From the NCBI GenBank assembly GCA_947628465.1, contig CANQZZ010000015.1, positions 1-21,082 on the forward strand: a stretch of DNA of 21,082 nt. Reading direction: 5' to 3'. Within the stretch, counting starts at the first letter, position 1. Each line of letters begins with the position of its first letter. Both the position numbers and the translations under genes were made by a program. The notes under the pieces are model-generated. The model had not been told where the DNA came from and searched no databases. It was given only the letters and a program-made list of their open reading frames with translations. The stretch comes from an uncultured Clostridia bacterium. GTDB lineage: Bacteria; Bacillota_A; Clostridia; TANB77; CAG-508. Below are positions 16,221 through 21,082 of this stretch, one piece after another.

Positions 16221-16727
16221 ATGAAAATAAATTTATCAAGTTTAATGTGTTTAATTGATGAAAATGAAAAACAATACTCTTCTTTGTTTTTCGCATTAAA
16301 GAAACATGTACTAAATACTTCTATTCAGGAATTGAATGGTACTACAAACATAGTAGAGGACAACAAAAAGGATTTTCAAGAAGAATTAGCTGAAGTTGAA
16401 AGATTATCTAAAGAAATTACTAAATTAAAAAGCATACTTTATGAAAAAAATAACTCTTTCAAACTTAGCGATGGTAGAACTATTCAATCTGCAATAGTTG
16501 AAAATAGCAACTTAAGAAAATTAAAAGATAATTTACAAACTTTGTTAAATTATCGAAATTTAAAGCAGAGAGTTACTGAAGTAAATAACTCCTATTTTCA
16601 AATTCAAGAAATCAATTATAATCAAGAAGAAATCAAATCTCAGATTCAACAACTTGATTTAAAAATTCATAACACTGATTTTGAGATTTCTAAGCTAAAT
16701 AGTATTGAATTTGATATAGACTTATAG
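16221..16727 (+). CDS. DIP1984-like (DUF6847) coiled-coil protein
   Basis: The 168-residue hydrophilic protein is mostly helical, with a long coiled coil around residues 50-80 (EELAEVERLSKEITKLKSIL). The pattern 'LSKEI.KLKSI...NN...LSDGRTIQSAI....LR' followed by 'EEIKSQIQQLDLKIHNTDFE' near the end follows the DIP1984/septicolysin-annotated family, including the family's ending of a short acidic stretch and a terminal leucine. That family has no proven function. The N-terminal ~45 residues (MCLIDENEKQYSSLFFALKK) look less like the family, and the resemblance overall is remote, so this is a moderate call. AAGGAG lies 10 bases before the ATG at 16221. A TATAAT at 16189-16194 could be its promoter, though I see no good -35. 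Nothing marks it as secreted. Confidence 0.65.
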   Translation: MKINLSSLMCLIDENEKQYSSLFFALKKHVLNTSIQELNGTTNIVEDNKKDFQEELAEVERLSKEITKLKSILYEKNNSFKLSDGRTIQSAIVENSNLRKLKDNLQTLLNYRNLKQRVTEVNNSYFQIQEINYNQEEIKSQIQQLDLKIHNTDFEISKLNSIEFDIDL

Positions 16728-16874
16728 CCTACTGGGTCTTGTTAAGCTATTTTACAAGTTAAATTAAATATAAAGTTTTAAGCCCACACCTTTTTAAGAT
16801 AACTATAATTTTATTAAATAATTACACTTACAGTTTTCAATTTATTTGATTTTATTATGTTATTTTAATTTATT

Positions 16875-16902
16875 ATAGATAAGTAATCTATCTAATTTTT
16901 TT
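16875..16902 (+). terminator. Weak possible terminator
   Basis: ATAGAT (16875-16880) pairs with ATCTAT (16886-16891) and is followed after three bases by a T run. The stem is short and AT-rich. It is the best candidate for ending the DIP1984-like transcript. Confidence 0.35.
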
Positions 16903-16986
16903 ATATATTACAAATAGTTTTACAATTCTTTATGTGTAACAGATAGGAAAATATTGAATAGTTACTTAAAAAGGTCTAAAGAAAAG

Positions 16987-17150
16987 GAAAATTAACAAGG
17001 TAAATATCCACAGATTCCGATATTTACCTATATAACAGCATAGGAATGTGTTTGCTGTTGCGACGATGATACTAAAGTCAGTTAATTTTCTTAGTATTAT
17101 CTTGTATCTGAAATAATAAGATAATATGACTCTTTAGTATATTTTATAAT
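16987..17150 (+). ncRNA. Candidate structured RNA: three-stem junction with possible loop-loop pairing
   Basis: This part of the ~930-bp gene-free stretch (16728-17656) holds nested perfect stems. P1 is GAAAATTAAC (16987-16996) with GTTAATTTTC (17081-17090). P2 is GGTAAATATC (16999-17008) with GATATTTACC (17019-17028). P3 is AACAGCA (17034-17040) with TGCTGTT (17053-17059). The P2 loop (CACAGATTCC) and P3 loop (TAGGAATGTGTT) can pair through ATTCC/GGAAT plus CAC/GTG. Alternative pairings exist between ATACTAAAG (17069-17077) and either TTAGTAT (17091-17097) or CTTTAGTAT (17132-17140). A strong terminator follows. No known RNA class is recognised, the strand is uncertain because perfect stems fold on both strands, and no clear promoter is seen. 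Confidence 0.45.
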
Positions 17151-17151
17151 A

Positions 17152-17180
17152 AAAATCCATCGGTATAACCGATGGATTTT
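17152..17180. terminator. Strong bidirectional terminator
   Basis: A perfect 13-bp stem, AAAATCCATCGGT (17152-17164) with ACCGATGGATTTT (17168-17180), has a 3-base loop and T-rich flanks on either strand. No gene precedes it on the plus strand closer than 16727, which supports an RNA transcript in between. Confidence 0.8.
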
Positions 17181-17204
17181 CATATGAGTCTATAAGGATC
17201 TATT

Positions 17205-17400
17205 ACTAGCCACCACTTAAGTGGTTCAGTTTGACAGCTTTCAGCCACCTTCACTTACGGTTTTATTACTTACTACCCTTTAAAAGGGTCTTTATATTCT
17301 TTTATTGTTACTTGGTCTGACATCATGTCTTCTTTTAATTGATTTTCTACATAATTATAACTATAAGTTTCATTAGACTCCCCAGCATAGCTGGGGGGGT
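17205..17400 (-). mobile_element. IS200/IS605-like end pair without a transposase (non-autonomous remnant)
   Basis: Two subterminal hairpins of the kind recognised by HUH (Y1) transposases lie about 165 bp apart. ACCACTTAAGTGGT (17212-17225) is a perfect palindrome, and CCCCAGC-ATA-GCTGGGG (17380-17396) is a 7-bp stem flanked by extra G residues. The interior also holds a small hairpin, CCCTTT-TAAAAGGG (about 17277-17288), and a GGTGGCTGAAAGCTGTCAAAC stretch on the minus strand. No coding frame for TnpA or TnpB is left. The family assignment rests on hairpin style only. Confidence 0.4.
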
Positions 17401-17410
17401 TACGCTAAAG

Positions 17411-17445
17411 TTAAAAATAAAAAGCAATTTAAAAAACTGCTTTTT
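17411..17445 (-). terminator. Terminator after the second tRNA-fMet remnant
   Basis: AAAAAGCA (17438-17445 read in reverse) pairs with TGCTTTTT (17419-17426 read in reverse), followed by ATTTTTAA on the minus strand. It starts directly after the tRNA-like 3' end. Confidence 0.65.
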
Positions 17446-17490
17446 TAGTTGCAGGGGATAGACTCAAACTATCGACCTTCGGGTTATGAG
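17446..17490 (-). tRNA. 3' half of a second initiator tRNA-Met (decayed scar)
   Basis: On the minus strand CTCATAACCCGAAGGTCG is exactly the initiator-tRNA anticodon loop and 3' stem. A paired T stem (GATAG/CTATC) follows, with loop TTTGAGT in which the conserved C56 is T, and then CCCTGCAACTA instead of CCCCGCAACCA. The 5' half is absent. The lost C56 and CCA show it is not functional. It differs from the scar at 11558-11602 by compensated T-stem changes, so the two derive from different tRNA-fMet genes. Confidence 0.75.
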
Positions 17491-17547
17491 CAAGCCCTTA
17501 AAAGTATTGGTTTACAAGGCTTTTACCAGTTTCTGTTGGTATGTTTG

Positions 17548-17635
17548 GTGTGCCCAATTTTTTAACTTTATAAATTTATGTGATTTTTGGTTCATTTTGG
17601 TCAAGAGTGTGCCCAGATTGAGCCCAATTATTTTT
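17548..17635 (-). other. Repeated GTGTGCCCA boxes next to the tRNA scar; possible integrase-gene remnant
   Basis: GTGTGCCCA occurs at 17548-17556 and 17607-17615, and a related AGCCCAATTA at 17621-17630. Such boxes beside a tRNA half could be integrase arm sites. On the minus strand the last bases also read LGSIWAHS then stop, which resembles the C-terminal end of some tyrosine integrases, but a stop lies just upstream. This is suggestive only. Confidence 0.25.
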
Positions 17636-17656
17636 TAAATTTATGGAGGTATAATT

Positions 17657-17944
17657 ATGGATAATTTTAGAGAAATTAATAATGATATTTTAAAAGAATG
17701 GTTAAATTTTAGAGAGGAAGAAATTAGTGCTTTAACTTGTGCTGAAGATAAAAAACATTGGATTTATTTTGATGAAATTTCTAAAAAAATTTTAAAAAAT
17801 GTTCCTAAACAAAATCAGAAATATGTTAAGAAACAACTTGAACAGCTTGATGAAAATTTTATGGATTATATTTCTTATTGGAATGAGAAGTATTATAGGA
17901 ATGGGTTTTGTGATGGTGTGCAGTTGATTGGTGGAAGTTTTTAA
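17657..17944 (+). CDS. Small hypothetical protein of mobile-element type
   Basis: The 95-residue protein is soluble and helical (MDNFREINNDILKEWLNFRE; ISYWNEKYYRNGFCDGVQLI). The C-terminal 'Y(x)NGF(x)DG' ending is common in small Firmicutes proteins carried on prophages and integrative elements, but I cannot name a family with confidence. GGAGG lies 8 bases before the ATG at 17657. No convincing promoter is visible in the 150 bases upstream, which hold the GTGTGCCCA boxes. The gene sits just outside the second tRNA-fMet scar and converges on the TIR-caspase operon, sharing a bidirectional terminator with it. That position fits cargo or a leftover of the element that used the scar. Confidence 0.7.
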   Translation: MDNFREINNDILKEWLNFREEEISALTCAEDKKHWIYFDEISKKILKNVPKQNQKYVKKQLEQLDENFMDYISYWNEKYYRNGFCDGVQLIGGSF

Positions 17945-17995
17945 GAATAAGATTTCATTATACATTTTCCCAGTATGTGAAACTTTTCATAACAA

Positions 17996-18052
17996 ATAAT
18001 AAAAGTGTGAAATTCAACTTTTATAAAGTATCATTTTTCACACTTTTATTAT
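17996..18052. terminator. Long bidirectional terminator between convergent genes
   Basis: A perfect 17-bp inverted repeat (17996-18012 and 18036-18052, core AAAAGTGTGAAA / TTTCACACTTTT) separates the plus-strand 95-residue gene from the end of the minus-strand defence operon. Confidence 0.85.
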
Positions 18053-18067
18053 AATATTAGCTTTAGT

Positions 18068-18457
18068 CTATCTCCCTCCACTAATTAAAACTTTTAGATT
18101 ATTCCATGTCCAATTGTATATTTTATCCGATGTTTTAGCTGCTTTTGGTTTTTTACAGATTTCATTAGCTCTTCCATTTAAAAGAAAGTATGGAATTCCC
18201 TCTTCTTGAGCTATTGATATTTCTGCAGAAACTCCTGTTGCCTTATCCGTATATTTACCACATATAACAGCTACAACATCACAACCCTTTATTCTAGTTC
18301 TAGCTTTATCTTTCCAATTATTATCTATTGCTTCTTTTATTGACATATCAGTTATCTCAAAAGGAGAATCTTCATTTCTTGCTTGTCCTACTAATAACAT
18401 TTTTAAATCAGCATCATTGTCATAATCAAAACTAATAAATGTTCTTTTTTTACACAT
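18068..18457 (-). CDS. Small TIR-like (DUF1863/ThsB-type, MTH538-like) protein
   Basis: The 129-residue protein has the alternating alpha/beta pattern of the TIR-like DUF1863 fold: RTFISFDYDND at the first strand, RTRIKGCDVVAVICGKYT in the middle, and GVSAEISIAQEEGIPYFLLN, where E79 sits at the place of the conserved glutamate. Proteins of this group include ThsB of Thoeris, which turns NAD+ into a cyclic ADP-ribose signal, and also TIR-like proteins with nucleotide-binding or structural roles. Which applies here is not decided by the sequence. It is the last gene of the TIR / caspase operon, 18 bp after the caspase gene, with AAGGAAGTG upstream of the ATG at 18457. A second ATG one frame over (ATGATATG) precedes it but gives no long ORF. 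It is shorter than typical ThsB (about 190 residues). Confidence 0.7.
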   Translation of the reverse strand: MCKKRTFISFDYDNDADLKMLLVGQARNEDSPFEITDMSIKEAIDNNWKDKARTRIKGCDVVAVICGKYTDKATGVSAEISIAQEEGIPYFLLNGRANEICKKPKAAKTSDKIYNWTWNNLKVLISGGR

Positions 18458-18475
18458 ATCATATCACTTCCTTAT

Positions 18476-19444
18476 CTATATTTGTTTTTTATCTACAAGT
18501 CTCCAGTAATGGTATCCTAAAGCAGTAAGTTTACATGATTTAGAATTCATAGCAGCAAAATACATATGTTCTTCATCTACTGGTACTACTAATCCTACAC
18601 TAGCTAATCTCTGAAGTTCTTTAAATATAGTTACATTCTTTTCATTTGCATATGGTTCAATAAGTTTGTGTTCTATATTATTGGTATTAGTATATTCGAA
18701 TGATGGATCTAATTTAAACTCATCTTGTGGTGTTTTAAAATATTTTGTTAGATTTCTAATAATAGCAATTGGTACTTGTGGTTCTATTTCTCTAATTGGA
18801 TTAAATTCTTTAACATTCGTCTTAAATATTGGTCTTTGTTCCCATTCTCCTAATGCTTGATCAATATAAGCATAAATACTACTTGGCGTTATTTTCCCAT
18901 TAATGTTTGCGGCTCCACCTTTTAATCCTTCTAATAATAAATTTGTAAATATACCATGACCATTTATTTCTTTTGATGTTTCAGAATCAAGACTAGATGT
19001 TAATATGGAAACTCCTTCAGATATCGTGCATTCATATCCTGATTCTATATTTGGTTTCCCAATTGCTCCTGAATAGCAACAATCAAGTATAATTATTTTA
19101 TTTCTAATTTTTGAAGAATTAGCTATCTTTAAGATATCATCCATTGAAATTCCCCAATCATTTTCCGTAAAATCTGGTGTAACTATATATCCACCTAATT
19201 CATTTATATATCCATGCCCAGAAAAATAAAATAATGCTGTATCTGTTGTTCCTTCAAATAATTTTTTTATTAAGCCTAATAATTCTCCCTTTTTTTGGAC
19301 ATCCAATACTGTTTTTACATCAAAATTTGGAGATCCATCTCCATTAGTATCTATTATAGATGCCAATGCTGTTGCATCATTTATGCAACAATTTAATTTG
19401 TTGTTCGGATAATTATTTATCCCTACAATTAGTGCTTTACTCAT
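18476..19444 (-). CDS. Caspase-like (peptidase C14) protease with C-terminal winged-helix-like region
   Basis: Residues 1-210 are a caspase/metacaspase domain: start strand MSKALIVGINNYP, the catalytic histidine in YFSGHGY (H77), and the catalytic cysteine in ILDCCYSG (C123, the second cysteine). SILTSSLDSETSKEINGHGI follows as the usual third block. The C-terminal part (about 225-322) is a separate region; its last 60 residues (KNVTIFKELQRLASVGLVVP, then a beta-hairpin) look winged-helix-like and could be a sensor or regulatory domain. The ribosome site is AAGGAGG, 9 bases before the ATG at 19444. The gene lies between a TIR gene and a TIR-like gene in one operon. In such contexts a caspase-like protease is the killing effector, switched on by a TIR-made nucleotide signal. 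That role is inferred from context; the fold and catalytic pair are clear. Confidence 0.9.
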   Translation of the reverse strand: MSKALIVGINNYPNNKLNCCINDATALASIIDTNGDGSPNFDVKTVLDVQKKGELLGLIKKLFEGTTDTALFYFSGHGYINELGGYIVTPDFTENDWGISMDDILKIANSSKIRNKIIILDCCYSGAIGKPNIESGYECTISEGVSILTSSLDSETSKEINGHGIFTNLLLEGLKGGAANINGKITPSSIYAYIDQALGEWEQRPIFKTNVKEFNPIREIEPQVPIAIIRNLTKYFKTPQDEFKLDPSFEYTNTNNIEHKLIEPYANEKNVTIFKELQRLASVGLVVPVDEEHMYFAAMNSKSCKLTALGYHYWRLVDKKQI

Positions 19445-19470
19445 TTTAATATTCCTCCTTATATTATTAT

Positions 19471-20037
19471 CTAATGATTCTTTAGTTCACCACCATCTAA
19501 CCAATTTCTTAATGATGTATATCTGTTATTCATCTGAGCATCATTTACCCAAAATTCATATTTTCCGTTTGTAGAAGTATTATAATCAATATATGGATAA
19601 ATTCCAAGATATTCTAATCCCTTATACTCATTGCTTTCATCATTTAAAATTGGTAATATTGCTACTCTATTCTTTTTTCCATCTGCATATCCTAATTCCC
19701 AAGGACACCACTTTGAATTAATGATATTTCCTGTAGCAATGTAAGATAATCCTAAGCAATTATTTATTCGCTTTCTTAAAATTCTTGCTGTCTCTGCTGA
19801 TACATTTTCTCTATCTTGTAATCCTTTTTCTTTCCAATCTATATAAACTTTATATCCAGCTTCTTCGAATTTCTTATATAATACTTCTACCAATTGTTTA
19901 TCCATAAAACTGTGCGATATAAATAAATCATAGCTTTTGTTATTATCAAATTTTCTATTTTCTAGCAATAGAGAAAACTTATTTAAACTACCATATTTAT
20001 TTACTTCTTTTTGTAAAAAATCTTTAGTTAGAACCAT
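19471..20037 (-). CDS. TIR domain protein (probable NAD+-consuming signal synthase)
   Basis: The 188-residue protein has an N-terminal helical stretch (1-33) and a TIR domain from residue 36: YDLFISHSFMDKQLVEVLYK, then GYKVYIDW. Next comes a conserved block NSKWCPWELGYADGKKNRVA in which E114 fits the catalytic glutamate of NADase TIRs. The C-terminal 40 residues (NGKYEFWVNDAQMNNRYTSL) are the small motif found after many bacterial TIRs. It has GGAGGTG 6 bases before the ATG at 20037 and its own promoter (-10 at 20079-20084). Being first in an operon with a caspase-like protease suggests it makes the cyclic nucleotide that activates the protease after phage sensing. It is cytoplasmic, with no membrane segment. 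Both the enzyme activity and the signal identity are inferred. Confidence 0.88.
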   Translation of the reverse strand: MVLTKDFLQKEVNKYGSLNKFSLLLENRKFDNNKSYDLFISHSFMDKQLVEVLYKKFEEAGYKVYIDWKEKGLQDRENVSAETARILRKRINNCLGLSYIATGNIINSKWCPWELGYADGKKNRVAILPILNDESNEYKGLEYLGIYPYIDYNTSTNGKYEFWVNDAQMNNRYTSLRNWLDGGELKNH

Positions 20038-20078
20038 ATTTTCACCTCCAAACTATTCCATATATAACTACTTCGTTT

Positions 20079-20087
20079 ATTATATCA
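20079..20087 (-). promoter_or_regulatory. Extended -10 promoter of the TIR-caspase operon
   Basis: TGATATAAT is read on the minus strand (TATAAT at 20079-20084). The -35 region (TGTAAA, about 20102-20107) is poor. Transcription would start about 30 bp before the TIR gene. Confidence 0.6.
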
Positions 20088-20112
20088 ATTTATTTTTTAA
20101 ATTTACATACTT

Positions 20113-20157
20113 AAAATGCGACAAAACAGATTTTTCTAACCTATTTTGTCGCATTTT
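20113..20157. terminator. Terminator ending the XRE gene
   Basis: A perfect 14-bp inverted repeat, AAAATGCGACAAAA (20113-20126) with TTTTGTCGCATTTT (20144-20157), overlaps the 3' end of the XRE coding region. It isolates that regulator's transcript from the TIR operon downstream, apart from read-through. Confidence 0.85.
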
Positions 20158-20512
20158 GTGTCAATTTGTAGTTTTCATAAAATTCATCAATATTATTTTT
20201 CTTTAAACTATCTTGAATTAATTCTATAATTTTAACTTTTTCTTCAAGAGAAACATTTTTACATTTTATAAATTTATTAGATATTTTTACATATTCTCCT
20301 TCTGTTATTTTGTTTATTTCAAATAAATTATCTAAGCTAACTTCATATATGTCAGCTAATTTTATTGCCTCTGTTATGCTCATATCTCTTCTATTTGTTT
20401 CCCAACTTGAAACTTTTGAACGACTTATATCTAATTTTTCAGCTAACTGTTCTTGTGTAATTTTTTTACTTTTTCTTAATTCTTTCAATTTTTCTATTAT
20501 TATATAATCCAT
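20141..20512 (-). CDS. XRE family transcriptional regulator
   Basis: The 123-residue protein has a canonical HTH_3 domain at residues 6-60 (LRKSKKITQEQLAEKLDISR, then SKVSSWETNRRDMS and ADIYEVSLDNLF). The C-terminal ~60 residues are helical and charged and could form a dimer or protein contact surface; they match no domain I know. The ribosome site is AGAGGA, 9 bases before the ATG at 20512. It lies directly upstream of the TIR-caspase operon on the same strand but has its own terminator, so it could be a separate repressor of that operon or unrelated. The 3' end and stop codon fall inside the terminator hairpin. Confidence 0.9.
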   Translation of the reverse strand: MDYIIIEKLKELRKSKKITQEQLAEKLDISRSKVSSWETNRRDMSITEAIKLADIYEVSLDNLFEINKITEGEYVKISNKFIKCKNVSLEEKVKIIELIQDSLKKNNIDEFYENYKLTQNATK

Positions 20513-20558
20513 AATTTAATTCCTCTAATTATTTATATATAACAATAACACATTCTAT

Positions 20559-20780
20559 TTGCATTTTTTGTCGAAGCTTGTCCGTTAATATAAAAAAACA
20601 AAATAATTCTGTAAAACAATTACATTATTATTCTGCTTTTAAATTTAGTCTTTTTTTTCAAGTAACCAATCTAATACATTTATCTTCTTTATTCCATCAA
20701 AATCAGCATCTAAGTCATCATCTAATGTTAATATATATTTAGGATAATTATCGTTTATCTTTTTCAATGGTGCTAATTCT
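20559..20780. repeat. Direct repeat copy 2 (~222 bp, partner at 10579-10799)
   Basis: This is the better-preserved copy. It includes the C-terminal ~50 codons of the ATPase gene, its stop and the downstream terminator, and ends 47 bp before the XRE start codon. Confidence 0.9.
20591..20636 (-). terminator. Probable terminator of the DUF4143 ATPase gene
   Basis: On the minus strand AGAATAAT pairs imperfectly with ATTATTTT (one G-T pair), followed by GTTTTTTTA. The same structure is kept in the repeat copy at about 10611-10656. Confidence 0.4.
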
Positions 20781-21082
20781 CTTTCTAATACACTGTTATT
20801 GTCATCATTTAATTCTCTTGTTGTTAATGCTACTTGATAATAAATTGTATTTTCTGAGTTTTTGACTACAAAATCTACTTCTAAGTCATCGTATTTTCCA
20901 ATATAAACTTCATATCCTCGTCTTAATAATTCAAGATAGACTATATTTTCTAATATATGTCCCATATCTTTACCAGAGCCTTGACCAAGCATGTAATATC
21001 TAAGTCCTATATCTACTGCATAATATTTCTCTTGTGTCTTTAAAAATTCTTTTCCTTTTATATCATATCTATTTGCTTTATA
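20645..21082 (-). CDS. AAA_14/DUF4143-type ATPase, C-terminal part (runs off the window)
   Basis: The frame is open to the window edge, so the ATG at 20992 is internal and not the start. The visible 145 residues begin YKANRYDIKGKEFLKTQEKY and include YAVDIGLRYYML, GHILENIVYLELLRRGYEVY and KYDDLEVDFVVKN. These are the hallmark blocks of the DUF4143 C-terminal domain of a widespread prokaryotic ATPase family (about 400 residues; an N-terminal P-loop domain is expected outside the window). The 'EVDFVV...YYQVAL' stretch resembles a degenerate restriction-endonuclease fold. The role of these ATPases is not established. The 3' end is duplicated as a remnant at 10568-10803. Confidence 0.85.
   Translation of the reverse strand, partial: YKANRYDIKGKEFLKTQEKYYAVDIGLRYYMLGQGSGKDMGHILENIVYLELLRRGYEVYIGKYDDLEVDFVVKNSENTIYYQVALTTRELNDDNNSVLERELAPLKKINDNYPKYILTLDDDLDADFDGIKKINVLDWLLEKKD

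Noticed and set aside
17004..17013. ATATCCACA as a DnaA box / replication origin
   Set aside because: A single imperfect match inside a hairpin, with no cluster of boxes and no replication gene nearby.
17152..17180. ACCGATGG hairpin as part of a c-di-GMP riboswitch
   Set aside because: Only a short string resembles that aptamer; the rest of its conserved core is absent. It is a simple terminator stem.
11558..17490. The two tRNA halves as attL and attR of one element
   Set aside because: Their T stems differ by paired, compensated changes and the CCA ends differ, so they are not copies of one core site. No integrase gene lies between them.
1..21082. CRISPR array
   Set aside because: No regularly spaced short repeats were seen, and no cas gene is present.

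Overview
The window is very AT-rich (roughly a quarter G+C) and uses the standard code. Strong AAGGAGG-type ribosome binding sites, sigma-A promoters (often TGnTATAAT), an mreD-PBP2 cell-shape operon and many rho-independent terminators point to a Firmicute, most likely a (gut) clostridium. No species can be named from the sequence.

Layout. (1) 1-3.6 kb, minus strand, chromosomal backbone: a heavy-metal-exporter-type permease (ArsP_2 family), mreD and PBP2 (mrdA). The permease and mreD each read as two ORFs because of one extra base; removing it restores a full family-length protein. (2) 3.65-10.5 kb, minus strand: a 50-residue ORF with unusual codon use, then a two-gene restriction-like defence module. 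This is a helicase with an N-terminal PLD-nuclease-like domain, overlapping by 14 bp with an Eco57I/gamma-class adenine methyltransferase that carries a C-terminal target-recognition region. (3) 10.57-10.8 kb: a decayed 3' fragment of a DUF4143-type ATPase gene, whose better-preserved homologue lies at the right edge (20.6-21.08 kb). The two copies share a ~221-bp repeat. (4) 10.99-17.5 kb: a GNAT acetyltransferase, an XRE-Fic fusion, a MerR regulator with a VIT/vWA protein, a small HTH-like protein, a DIP1984-like coiled-coil protein, a ~930-bp gene-free stretch with a candidate structured RNA and IS200/IS605-like ends, and two separate 3' halves of initiator tRNA-Met genes, each followed by a terminator. 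The tRNA halves look like scars of integrative elements. (5) 17.65-20.5 kb: a small hypothetical protein, then a minus-strand cassette of XRE regulator / TIR protein / caspase-like protease / small DUF1863-type TIR-like protein, which resembles a TIR-caspase (Thoeris type IV-like) anti-phage system.

Overall this is a defence/mobile island next to a housekeeping operon. The most notable items are the TIR-caspase-TIR-like operon, the compact PLD-helicase/methyltransferase pair, a vWA protein whose linker carries two peptides resembling the FtsZ C-terminal peptide, a three-stem RNA with possible loop-loop contact, and the tRNA-fMet scars. Family assignments are from motif recognition by eye; no database search was possible.
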